Assembly (NCBI RefSeq): GCF_028737205.1
Contig: NZ_JAQZAL010000011.1
Coordinates: forward strand, 62,001 to 126,000
Length of the DNA: 64,000 nt
Direction: 5' to 3'
Source of the DNA: Actinomycetospora lutea
GTDB lineage: Bacteria > Actinomycetota > Actinomycetes > Mycobacteriales > Pseudonocardiaceae
In this document: positions 1-7,331 of the stretch, in pieces
Position numbering within the stretch: position 1 is the stretch's first letter
Layout: each line of letters opens with the position of its first letter
Program-made: the position numbers and the translations under genes
Notes under the pieces: model-generated
The model's input: only the letters and a program-made list of their open reading frames with translations
Databases searched by the model: none
What the model was told of the DNA's origin: nothing

Positions 1-63
1 CCGCCGGGTGAGGAAGCCGACCACGGCGGCCGCCGACAGGACGACGACCACGATCACCACCAC
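1..63 (-). CDS. Possible membrane protein, N-terminus only (runs off the left edge)
   Basis: A GTG at 63 on the minus strand, with an in-frame TAG four codons upstream, opens 21 codons that continue past the window edge. They read as a strongly hydrophobic run (VVVIVVVVLSAAAVVGF) followed by LTRR, which looks like an N-terminal membrane anchor. The gene would be divergent from the ArsR regulator at 155. The fragment is too short to assign, and chance coding in GC-rich DNA is possible. Confidence 0.3.
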   Translation of the reverse strand, partial: MVVIVVVVLSAAAVVGFLTRR

Positions 64-154
64 GGCGCGACGCTACCCGGCGGAGCGAGGTGCGCCGTCG
101 GCAGCGCGGACGGACGACGCGTGCACAGGTGTCGACCCGTGGTAGCTTCCGCGC

Positions 155-505
155 GTGGAGGCGAACGAGAACCTGGCGTTCGACGCGCTCTCCGACCGCG
201 TCCGTCGCCGGATCCTCGCCGCCCTCGGCGAGGAGGGGGAGCTGAGCGCGAGCGAGATCGCCGCGCGCATCGACTCCGTCGGCCGGACGTCGGTGTCGAG
301 CCACCTGCGCGTGCTGCGCACCTCCGGGGTGGTCGTCGAGCGGCGCTCCGGGCGCAACCGGTTCTACTCGCTCGATCTCGACGGTACGGTCCGGGACGCC
401 TTCGTCTACCTCCAGTCGATCCTGCGCGAGGCGACGACCTCGATCGACACCACCGACGCCCCGGAGCGGCACGACGCCGACCGCGGCGACCGTGGAGTCG
501 GCTGA
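155..505 (+). CDS. ArsR-family winged-helix transcriptional regulator
   Basis: The 116-residue protein has the ArsR layout: an N-terminal helix with a LSDRVRRRILAAL segment, a winged-helix domain over about residues 10-85 with the recognition region RTSVSSHLRVLRTSGVVVERRSGRNRFYSL, and a short acidic tail. There is no CxC metal site of the ArsR/SmtB type, so metal sensing is unlikely. It starts with GTG and is followed 18 bases later by the AmiC-like sensor at 524. ArsR-like (NhlD) and AmiC-like (NhlC) proteins are paired regulators beside low-molecular-mass nitrile hydratase genes in Rhodococcus, and remnants of such genes follow here. A role in amide/nitrile induction is therefore inferred. 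Confidence 0.85.
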   Translation: MEANENLAFDALSDRVRRRILAALGEEGELSASEIAARIDSVGRTSVSSHLRVLRTSGVVVERRSGRNRFYSLDLDGTVRDAFVYLQSILREATTSIDTTDAPERHDADRGDRGVG

Positions 506-523
506 CGCACCCCCGGGGCCGCG

Positions 524-1963
524 ATGACCAGCACCACCGTTGCCGCGGAGCGCACCGTTTACCTCGACCGCCACGAGGTGTTCGCCCGCTTCGGCAGCTC
601 CGAGGGCTCGGGGTGGCTGTTCGGCGCGCGGTGCGACCGTGTCGCCGAGGGCGCCGCGGTGAGCATGCGGCTGCCCGCGGCCGACGGCGCCGGCGACGGC
701 CTGGAGATCCTCGGACGCTTCTCGCGCGTCGTGCCCGGCTCGCTGCTCGTCGTGGAGCACACGCAGCCGTGGCCGGGACGGCTGTGCGTGCGGTTCGGCT
801 CGGCCGGCGTCGGACGGACGCGGGTGCGGGTCCGGGCCACCGTGCCGCCGGCGGGCGTGCAGTGGCTGCTGCACCGCCGCGGCGTGCCGCTGCCCGAACC
901 GCCGGACGACGGCTCGGTCCGCGTCGGGGCGATCACCACCATGTCCGGCACCGGCGCGATCTACTCCGGCTCCGCCGAGGCCATGGCCGCGCTGGCGGTC
1001 GACGAGGTCAACGCCGACGGCGGCGTCGCCGGCCGGCGCCTCTCCCTGCTGACCGCCGACGACGGCACCGACGCCGAGCAGGCCGCCTTCGAGGCCCGCC
1101 GGATGGTCCGTCTGGGCTGCCGGGCCCTGTTCGTCAACACCACCTCGGCGAGCTTCGACGCGGTCCGCGCGGCCGTGGAGCGTACCGGCGTGCTGCTCGT
1201 GCACTCCGTCATCAACGAGGGCGGCGGCGGCTCGCCCACCGTCCTGCGCCTCGGCGAACGCCCTCGCGACCAGCTCGAGGCCCTGGTCGGTCCGACGATG
1301 CGCGCGACGGGTGGCCGACGGTGGTTCCTCGTCGGGCAGGACTACGTGTGGTCCCACGGCGCGCACCGCGACGCCCGCCGTGTGATCGACGCCGCGGGCG
1401 GACGGGTGGTCGGCGAGAAGCTGACCCCGCTGGGCACCACCGACTTCGACGCCATCGTCGAGGCGATCCCCCGGGCGGGCGCCGACCTCCTCCTCAGCTC
1501 GCTCGTCGGGGCCGACGAGGTGGCCTTCGAGCGCGCCGGCGTCCGGGCCGGGCTGCGCGACACGACGCGGACGGTGTCGCTCGTGCTCGACGAGGCGACG
1601 CTCGCGCACATGGGCGAGCACGCCGCCGAGGGCCTGCGGACGGCGCTGAGCTACTTCCAGGACGGCCCGGCCGCGGGCAACGCCGAGCTGCTCGCCCGCT
1701 ACACGGACGCGCGCGGCGCCTGGGCGCCGCCCGTCACCGCGCTCTCGGAGACCGTCTACGAGGCCATCCACCAGTACGCCCGCGTGCTGCACCGCGACCC
1801 CGACGCGTCGGCGGCGGCGCACGTCGCGGCGTGGCGCCGGCGACCCTCCCCGCGGCACGACGTCGTCGGGGACCGGGACCTGCTGGCTCCCCCGCTGTAC
1901 ACCGCCGAGGCCTCGCGCGCCTCCCTGGTCATCGACGGCGTCATCGCCCCGCCGTCGGCCTAG
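524..1963 (+). CDS. AmiC-like amide/urea-binding sensor with N-terminal SRPBCC domain
   Basis: The 479-residue protein has two parts. Residues 15-120 resemble an SRPBCC/AHSA1-like domain (GRFSRVVPGSLLVVEHTQPW, then a TRVRV strand). Residues 130-440 form a type 1 periplasmic-binding fold of the amide/branched-chain amino acid class (VRVGAITTMSGTGAIYSGS, ALAVDEVNADGGVAGR, LFVNTTSAS). No signal peptide is visible, so it should act in the cytoplasm, as AmiC does, rather than as a transporter subunit. It probably senses an amide and works with the ArsR protein just upstream. The fragments of nitrile hydratase and amidase directly downstream support this. The fused lipid- or ligand-binding N-terminal domain is unusual. 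Start is ATG; no strong ribosome site is visible. Confidence 0.75.
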   Translation: MTSTTVAAERTVYLDRHEVFARFGSSEGSGWLFGARCDRVAEGAAVSMRLPAADGAGDGLEILGRFSRVVPGSLLVVEHTQPWPGRLCVRFGSAGVGRTRVRVRATVPPAGVQWLLHRRGVPLPEPPDDGSVRVGAITTMSGTGAIYSGSAEAMAALAVDEVNADGGVAGRRLSLLTADDGTDAEQAAFEARRMVRLGCRALFVNTTSASFDAVRAAVERTGVLLVHSVINEGGGGSPTVLRLGERPRDQLEALVGPTMRATGGRRWFLVGQDYVWSHGAHRDARRVIDAAGGRVVGEKLTPLGTTDFDAIVEAIPRAGADLLLSSLVGADEVAFERAGVRAGLRDTTRTVSLVLDEATLAHMGEHAAEGLRTALSYFQDGPAAGNAELLARYTDARGAWAPPVTALSETVYEAIHQYARVLHRDPDASAAAHVAAWRRRPSPRHDVVGDRDLLAPPLYTAEASRASLVIDGVIAPPSA

Positions 1964-2211
1964 ATCACGCCCGACCTCGGCGGGAAGCAGGGTCACGGCC
2001 CGGGTCCACCCCGAGGACGAGCCGGTGTTCTCCTCGGAGTGGGAGAAGCGCGTCCTGCCGATGTTCCCGGCGATGGCGATGGCCGGCGCGTTCAACCTCG
2101 ACGCCTTCCGCTCCGGGATGGAGCAGATCCCGGCCGCCGAGTACCTGACGTCGCGGTACTACGAGCACTGGATGCCCTCGATGGTGCTGCACGGCACCGA
2201 GGCCGGCGCTC
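1964..2211 (+). pseudogene. Nitrile hydratase beta subunit, N-terminal remnant
   Basis: Directly after the sensor's stop codon the sequence reads DLGGKQGHGP, the typical N-terminus of nitrile hydratase beta. A single extra G in the GGG run near 2012 then shifts the frame. In the new frame it continues EDEPVFSSEWEKRVLPMF, then AGAFNLDAFRSGMEQIPAAEYL and [17 protein letters not shown], all characteristic of beta-subunit residues of about 10-75. There is no start codon, and similarity stops near 2211, where an amidase fragment begins in another frame. It cannot make a working subunit. This is evidence that the adjacent ArsR/AmiC-like pair once controlled a nitrile hydratase operon. The frameshift alone might be a sequencing error, but the truncation is not. 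Confidence 0.75.
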
Positions 2212-2442
2212 GGCGAGACCACCGTCGAGATCGACCCGGGCGCCCCCGAGGACATGCTCTCGGCGATCATGCAGTTCACCGGGCTCCCGTCGCTGACCGG
2301 CCTGCCGGCCCTCAGCGTGCCCTGCGGTTTCGACCCCGACGGCCTCCCGATCGGCGTGCAGCTGATCGGGCGCGCCGGCGCCGCCTTCCAGACCCGCACG
2401 TCCTTCCACGAGCAGGTGCCGCCGCTGGTCGCCCCGCGCTGA
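2212..2442 (+). pseudogene. Amidase-signature enzyme, C-terminal remnant
   Basis: This frame reads [20 protein letters not shown], then [19 protein letters not shown] and [12 protein letters not shown], which is the well-conserved C-terminal part of amidase-signature enzymes, ending at a TGA. The catalytic Ser-Ser-Lys region is absent. A few residues after LIGR also seem to be missing before [14 protein letters not shown]. It abuts the nitrile hydratase beta remnant. Nitrile hydratase and amidase convert nitriles to acids via amides, so a deletion that fused the two ends of such an operon is the simplest explanation. Confidence 0.75.
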
Positions 2443-2475
2443 CCCGCCCGGGAGCGGCGCGGACGGTGCGATCGC

Positions 2476-3143
2476 CTACCGCTCGGGCGGGAAGGGCATG
2501 TGCGGGTGGTGCGGCACCTCGGGCGAGGAGGTCTCGAGGGGCACCGAGGTCGACCGGACCAGGCCCAGCTGGGTCGACTGCCGCCCGAGGACGGCGTCGA
2601 GGACCCAGTCGGCGGCGGTGCGCACCCTGTTGCCGGGCATCGAGAGCAGGTGGTACCCGCGGGTGATCGTCTTGGCGGGCAGCCCGGCCAGGCGCAGGTG
2701 CAGGGGGTTCGCGGCGGCGTCGGTGCTGCCCAGGTCGACGAGGAAGCCGAGGTCCCGGTGGCGGTAGGGCCGCTGCCGGCCGCGGCCCAGCGAGGCCGCG
2801 ACGTTGCGCCCGGCGAGCCGACCCTGCCGCTGGGCGTGCTGGGCGGTCATCGTGGCGAGCGCCACCGAGCGCGGCAGCGTGTTCGCCAGCGACACCGAGA
2901 TCCGGCGGGGCTCCAGGACCCCGCTCGCGACCTCGGGCAGCAAGGGCAGGTAGAGGAAGTAGTTGGTCGGGCTGATGAGCAGGATGTCCACCGCGTCGCC
3001 GGTGGCCTCGCCAGGGATCGAGCCGCGTTGTAGCCGGCGAACCCACCCCCCACGATGACCACCCGGGGACGGACGTCCCCCGGCGTCCCCGAACCGGTCC
3101 CGTTCCCCCGCGCGGCAAGCGTCACCCGGCTGAACTCCCCCAC
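2476..3143 (-). pseudogene. Type II NADH dehydrogenase (NDH-2), frameshifted and internally deleted
   Basis: The N-terminal FAD-binding motif RPRVVIVGGGFAGYNAARSL is in one frame. Near 3005-3015 the reading frame shifts, and the protein continues GDAVDILLISPTNYFLYLPL then LPEVASGVLEPRRISVSL. It then jumps directly to the C-terminal part (TAQHAQRQGRLAGRNVAASL, HRDLGFLVDLG, LPAKTITRGYHLL). The whole middle, including the NADH-binding Rossmann motif, is absent, so about 220 residues are lost compared with a normal NDH-2 of about 450. The product cannot be functional. Together with the two remnants just upstream it marks 1964-3143 as a decaying segment. Confidence 0.8.
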
Positions 3144-3221
3144 GGGCCCCCGGGCCGAAACGGGCGACCGCGGGCCCGCGTTGGCGGCGCGGCCGGGCAG
3201 CGGTTAGGGTCGGCCGAGCGC

Positions 3222-3237
3222 TGTGACCTAGCTCACA
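3222..3237. promoter_or_regulatory. Perfect Crp-type operator TGTGA-N6-TCACA
   Basis: The sequence TGTGACCTAGCTCACA is an exact match to the Crp half-sites with the correct 6-bp spacer, 43 bases before the dodecin start. Crp homologues of mycobacteria use the same site. Activation of dodecin by a cAMP receptor protein is the likely meaning, but no promoter has been shown. Confidence 0.65.
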
Positions 3238-3280
3238 TCGACCGATCCGACCGTGCACCGCCCCTCAAGGAGGACTCCTC

Positions 3281-3496
3281 ATGGCCGACACCGTCTACCG
3301 CGTCACCGAGGTCATCGGCACCAGCACCGAGTCGTGGGAGGCCGCGGCGCGCAACGCCGTGGAGACCGCGGCCAAGACCGTCCGCGACATCCGCATCGCC
3401 GAGCTCGTCCGCTCGGACCTCGTCATCGAGAACGGCCAGGTCAGCGCCTTCCGCGTCCGCCTCGAGATCTCCTTCAAGTTCGAGACGAGCGACTGA
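3281..3496 (+). CDS. Dodecin (flavin-binding storage protein)
   Basis: The 71-residue protein matches the dodecin family over its whole length: MADTVYRVTEVIGTSTESW, a single helix AARNAVETAAKTV, then beta strands ending RVRLEISFKFE. Dodecins form hollow dodecamers that bind flavins or CoA-linked cofactors in the cytoplasm. A strong ribosome site (AAGGAGG) lies 7 bases before the ATG. A perfect Crp-type site lies upstream, so expression is probably tied to cAMP level. Confidence 0.92.
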   Translation: MADTVYRVTEVIGTSTESWEAAARNAVETAAKTVRDIRIAELVRSDLVIENGQVSAFRVRLEISFKFETSD

Positions 3497-3511
3497 GGGT
3501 CCCGCGCGCCG

Positions 3512-5479
3512 CTACTCGCCGAACGCCACCCGGACGTCGTCGGTCGTGGTCGGGGCCCGCTGCGCCGGCACCGCCCGCTCGGTCTCGAGGGGGTCGAGCA
3601 CCACCTCGTCGGCCACGATCGCGGGGTCGACGCGGACGACCGCGTAACCGCCGACGGCCCCGGCCCCGAAGCCGGGGGCGAAGACCCGCAGCGGCCGGTC
3701 GATCGCGCCGTCGCGGACGGCGTCGTGGATCGCGATCGGGATGCTCGCGGCCGAGACGTTGCCCATGGTCTCGATGTTGAAGTAGAGCTGGTCGGCCGAC
3801 AGCCCGGCCTTCGCGGCCAGGTCGAGGATCATCGTCTTGTTGGCCTGGTGCGGGACGATGAGCTCGATGCTCTCCAGCAGGCTGCGGCCGGGGTCGTCGG
3901 GGTCGGTCTGCGCGCCGAGCTCGCCGAGCATCTGGTCGAGGTAGCGCTGGACCAGCGACTTCACCTCGGGGCCGTAGACGGTGATGTCGTTGTCGAACTC
4001 CGGGTTCGGCCAGATGATCGAGTTGACCTCGGACCCGGGGCCGCTGGCGTAGGTCTGCAGGACCTCGACGTCGACCGGGGCGCCGTCCGCGGCGGGGGCC
4101 ACGACCATCGCCGACGCGCCGTCGCCGAAGATCATCCGGGACGTGCGCGCGCTCCCGATCTTGTCGGAGAACTTCTCGACGCAGACCAGCAGCACGGGGC
4201 GGTCGACCTCCTGGAGCTGCCGGACCGCCTCCGCGAGCCCGTAGGGCAGTCCGGCGCAGGCCGCCACCATGTCCATCGACGTGTGGGTCTGCGCGAGCCC
4301 CAGCTCGCCGGACACCCAGCAGGCGATGGAGGGGATCTGGCGGTTGCTGGTGCAGGTGCTGACCAGCACCGCGCCGATCTCGTCGGGGGCCCGGCCGGAC
4401 TTCTCGAGGGCCGCGCGGGCGGCGTCCAGCGCGAGGTGGTGGGGCTCGCGCGTCGAGTAGCGCCGCTGGCGGATCCCGGTCTTGCGGGCGATCTCCTCGG
4501 CGCTCATCGGCGACCAGGAGAAGCTGGCGTTGCGGATGACGTCGACGTTGTCGCAGACGTGCTCGCCGCGCACCACGGCCAGCGCCTCCAGCGCGGGCCG
4601 CACGGCGAAGGCCTCGCGCACCCGCACCGGCGGGTAGGGCGTCCGGGGCGCCACCGCCTCGGCCGGCATGCTCGGCGTCGTCGCCGGCGCGGGGCCGCCG
4701 TCGCGGGCCTGCTTGACCCGCTCGATGAACGCCGTGACGTCGCGGTTGCGCGGGTGGAAGGTGACGACGAAGTCGTCCGGGCCGATGTCGGCGGGACGGC
4801 GCAGCGTCGTCCGCGAGCCGTCCCACGGGTACAGGTTGTGCAGCACCATCGCCCAGCGGGTGAGCGCCTCGAGCTCGGGCACCTCCTCGTCGGCGTCGAA
4901 GATCTCGTCCATCGCGAAGACGTGGTGGTCGGGATCGTGGTCGGGCATGACGAAGGTGAGCGCGTCGGGTTGCGCGACGAACTCGGCGACGGTCGGCTTG
5001 ATCGCGGGCAGCTCGGTGGCGTGGTGCAGCTTGTGCCGGAACACGTCGAAGAGCAGGGCGAACACCCGGTCCTCGGTGGCGGCGTCCCAGCGCGACGGCA
5101 GCTCCTGGTGGGCGCGCTCGACCGCCGCGACCTTGCGCTCGCGGTCCTCCCACGGGGTCAGCACCGGGAGGAAGACGTCGTCGCGCTGCCGGGGCACGTC
5201 GCGCCAGCGGGTCGGGCGCTTGTCGAACATCGTCATCGAGTACCGGTTGACCCAGAACAGGTTCTGGCCGAGGTCGCGCAGCAGCTCGAAGCGGCTCGGG
5301 TAGGAGCCGCTCTCCACCCGCGCGAGGATGTCGGTCCCCGTCGGGGCCTTCGCCTCGAAGTCCCTCTCGATGACCGCGGTGAACTGCTCGAGTGTCTCGA
5401 GGACGGTGAAGTCCAGCTCACCGAAGAAGTTGGCCGGGAAGACCAGACGGCCATGGCGATTGATCACGAACGGCTTCAC
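3512..5479 (-). CDS. 3-oxoacyl-ACP synthase III-like enzyme with extra N-terminal region
   Basis: The 655-residue protein is about twice the normal FabH length. The C-terminal half (about residues 290-630) is a thiolase-fold KAS III-like domain with all three catalytic residues in recognisable motifs: Cys in MVAACAGLPYG, His in VPHQANK, and Asn in METMGNVSAAS-like ETMGNVSAAS. It should therefore condense an acyl thioester or perform a related acyl transfer. The first 280 residues (KPFVINRHGRLVFPANFF onward, rich in Trp, His and Asp) match no family I can name. The GTG start at 5479 is preceded by AGGTGG. A 19-bp perfect palindrome lies 54 bases upstream. A thiamine-diphosphate decarboxylase-like gene follows it on the chromosome in the same orientation, so the two may act in one pathway. 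Confidence 0.75.
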   Translation of the reverse strand: MKPFVINRHGRLVFPANFFGELDFTVLETLEQFTAVIERDFEAKAPTGTDILARVESGSYPSRFELLRDLGQNLFWVNRYSMTMFDKRPTRWRDVPRQRDDVFLPVLTPWEDRERKVAAVERAHQELPSRWDAATEDRVFALLFDVFRHKLHHATELPAIKPTVAEFVAQPDALTFVMPDHDPDHHVFAMDEIFDADEEVPELEALTRWAMVLHNLYPWDGSRTTLRRPADIGPDDFVVTFHPRNRDVTAFIERVKQARDGGPAPATTPSMPAEAVAPRTPYPPVRVREAFAVRPALEALAVVRGEHVCDNVDVIRNASFSWSPMSAEEIARKTGIRQRRYSTREPHHLALDAARAALEKSGRAPDEIGAVLVSTCTSNRQIPSIACWVSGELGLAQTHTSMDMVAACAGLPYGLAEAVRQLQEVDRPVLLVCVEKFSDKIGSARTSRMIFGDGASAMVVAPAADGAPVDVEVLQTYASGPGSEVNSIIWPNPEFDNDITVYGPEVKSLVQRYLDQMLGELGAQTDPDDPGRSLLESIELIVPHQANKTMILDLAAKAGLSADQLYFNIETMGNVSAASIPIAIHDAVRDGAIDRPLRVFAPGFGAGAVGGYAVVRVDPAIVADEVVLDPLETERAVPAQRAPTTTDDVRVAFGE

Positions 5480-5532
5480 GGCACCACCTCTGGCGTCCTG
5501 CGCGAGCGGTGGCCGAGCCGGCCACGTGTCCG

Positions 5533-5551
5533 CCCACTCTAGAAGAGTGGG
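5533..5551. promoter_or_regulatory. 19-bp palindrome, probable operator for the KAS III-like gene
   Basis: CCCACTCT-AGA-AGAGTGGG has perfect 8-bp arms and sits 54 bases upstream of the GTG at 5479. Its A/T content stands out against the surroundings. It could be bound by a TetR- or GntR-type repressor; no such gene is adjacent. Confidence 0.45.
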
Positions 5552-5584
5552 GACGCCGCGGGAGGGGGCCACGGCGTCGGCCCG

Positions 5585-7141
5585 CTACCCGACCGCGGGG
5601 ACGATCGCCTCGATGAGGTGCGGGCCCGGCTCGTCCTGCGCCCACCGCAGGGCGTCGAGCAGGTCCTCGGTCGTCTCCACCCGCCGCGCCGGGACGCCGT
5701 AGCCGGTCGCGAGCGACACGAAGTCCGGCGTCGGGTCGGCCAGGGTCAGCATGCGCCCGGCGCGCCCGGAGTGGGCGGCCTCCCCGGCCCCGGTCCGCGC
5801 CAGCTCCACCCGCAGGATCGCGTACGCCGAGTTGTTGATCAGCACGGTCGTGACGTCGAGCTGCTCGCGGGCCTGGGTCCAGAGCGCCTGCAGCGTGTAG
5901 AGGGCGCTGCCGTCGGCCTGCACCGCCACGACGGGCCGCTCCGGCGCCGCGATCGCGGCCCCGAGCGCGGTCGGCGGGCCCTGCCCGATGGCACCCCCGG
6001 TGAGCGCCAGCTGGGTGTGCGGCGCGGCGGTCTGCAGGGCCGGGGCGAGCACCGCGGCGGCGGTCAGCGACTCGTCGACCACGATGGCGTCCTCGGGCAG
6101 CGTCGCCGCGACCGCCGCGCACAGCGAGCGCACGTCGAGCGGTCCGGGCGCGGGCACCGGCGCGTCCCGCGGCGCCGGCTCGGCGACCGCGTCCGGCGCC
6201 ACCTCGGCGGCCAGCGCCTCCAGGGCGGCGGCCGCGTCGGAGCCCGCGTCGGCGAGCCCGACCACGGCGCAGCCCGCGGGCACGAGGTCGCCGGGCACCC
6301 CGGGGTAGCCGAAGAACGACACGGGGGCGCGGGCCCCGGCCAGCACCAGCGACGACGCGCCGTCGAGCTGCGCGAGCGCCTCCTCGGCGAAGTACGCGAG
6401 CTTGTCCGCCCGCGGGCGCCCGGCGCCGGTGTCCCAGCACCGCGGGAAGGTCTCCACCAGCAGGCGGGCCCCGGTGGCGGCGGCGACCCGGCCGGCCGCG
6501 TCCATGGCGCGCCCGGTCAGCGCCGGACCGCCGAGCAGGATCACCGCGCCGGGCTCGCGCACCTCCGCCGCGACGGCCGCCACCCGGGAGGGCGCCGGCG
6601 GGACCGGGGCCGCGGCGGGCCGGGCGGGGGCGAGCGCGGCACCGTCGGACCACGACACGTCGGCGGGCAGGACCAGCGTGGCGACCTGTCCGCCGCGCTC
6701 GCGGGTCGCGGCCACGGCGCGCACCGCGTCGTCGGCGACGTCGCGCACGTCGCCGCAGGTGTGCACCCAGCCCGACACCGCCCCCGCCAGCGCGGTGATG
6801 TCGGACTGCAGGGGCGCGTCGTGACGCACGTGGCTCGTCGCGTGCGCGCCGACGATGCACAGCAGCGGGGTGCCGGCCCGGCGCGCGTTGTGCAGGTTGG
6901 CGATCCCGTTGCCGAGCCCCGGCCCCAGGTGCAGCAGCACCGCGGCGGGCCGCCCGGTGATCCGCGCGTGCGCGTCGGCCGCGCCGGTCGCGACGCCCTC
7001 GAACAGCGTCAGCACCCCGCGCATCTCCGGGACGGCGTCCAGGGCCTGCACGAAGTGCATCTCGGACGTGCCCGGGTTCATGAAGCACACGTCGACGCCC
7101 GCCCCGACCAGTGAGCCGACCAGGGCCTCGGCGCCCCTCAC
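5585..7141 (-). CDS. Thiamine-diphosphate-dependent decarboxylase/acetolactate synthase-like
   Basis: The 518-residue protein has the three domains of the pyruvate oxidase/benzoylformate decarboxylase group. The N-terminal pyrimidine domain has GVDVCFMNPGTSEMHF and the catalytic Glu in LFEGVATGAADAHAR. The central domain is variable. The C-terminal ThDP/Mg domain has GQGPPTALGAAIA, the ADGSALYTLQALW motif and LINNSAYAI (the GDG-N-N type). The exact substrate cannot be read, but it decarboxylates or ligates a 2-oxo acid. The likely start is GTG at 7141, just before RGAEALVGSLVGAG, which matches where homologues begin; a GTG 12 bases further up is possible. It stops 106 bases before the KAS III-like gene begins. 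Confidence 0.8.
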   Translation of the reverse strand: MRGAEALVGSLVGAGVDVCFMNPGTSEMHFVQALDAVPEMRGVLTLFEGVATGAADAHARITGRPAAVLLHLGPGLGNGIANLHNARRAGTPLLCIVGAHATSHVRHDAPLQSDITALAGAVSGWVHTCGDVRDVADDAVRAVAATRERGGQVATLVLPADVSWSDGAALAPARPAAAPVPPAPSRVAAVAAEVREPGAVILLGGPALTGRAMDAAGRVAAATGARLLVETFPRCWDTGAGRPRADKLAYFAEEALAQLDGASSLVLAGARAPVSFFGYPGVPGDLVPAGCAVVGLADAGSDAAAALEALAAEVAPDAVAEPAPRDAPVPAPGPLDVRSLCAAVAATLPEDAIVVDESLTAAAVLAPALQTAAPHTQLALTGGAIGQGPPTALGAAIAAPERPVVAVQADGSALYTLQALWTQAREQLDVTTVLINNSAYAILRVELARTGAGEAAHSGRAGRMLTLADPTPDFVSLATGYGVPARRVETTEDLLDALRWAQDEPGPHLIEAIVPAVG

Positions 7142-7331
7142 GCGGAGCACCGGTCGCGGGAGCCGGACGGGGAGCGCATCGAGGTCGTCATGGTGCCCAC
7201 TCCACACCGTGCGGCCGAGCCGGTGCCCACCGGGCGGCACGGTTCTGCGTCACGACCGCGCCGCGCCGTCCTGCCGTGTCGCCGCCACGCGCGATGATGA
7301 AGGGGCCCGGGAGCTCAGGACGAGGACGGCG

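Noticed and set aside
7142-7331. Intergenic region before the ABC transporter
   Set aside because: No palindrome, box or small gene could be supported here.
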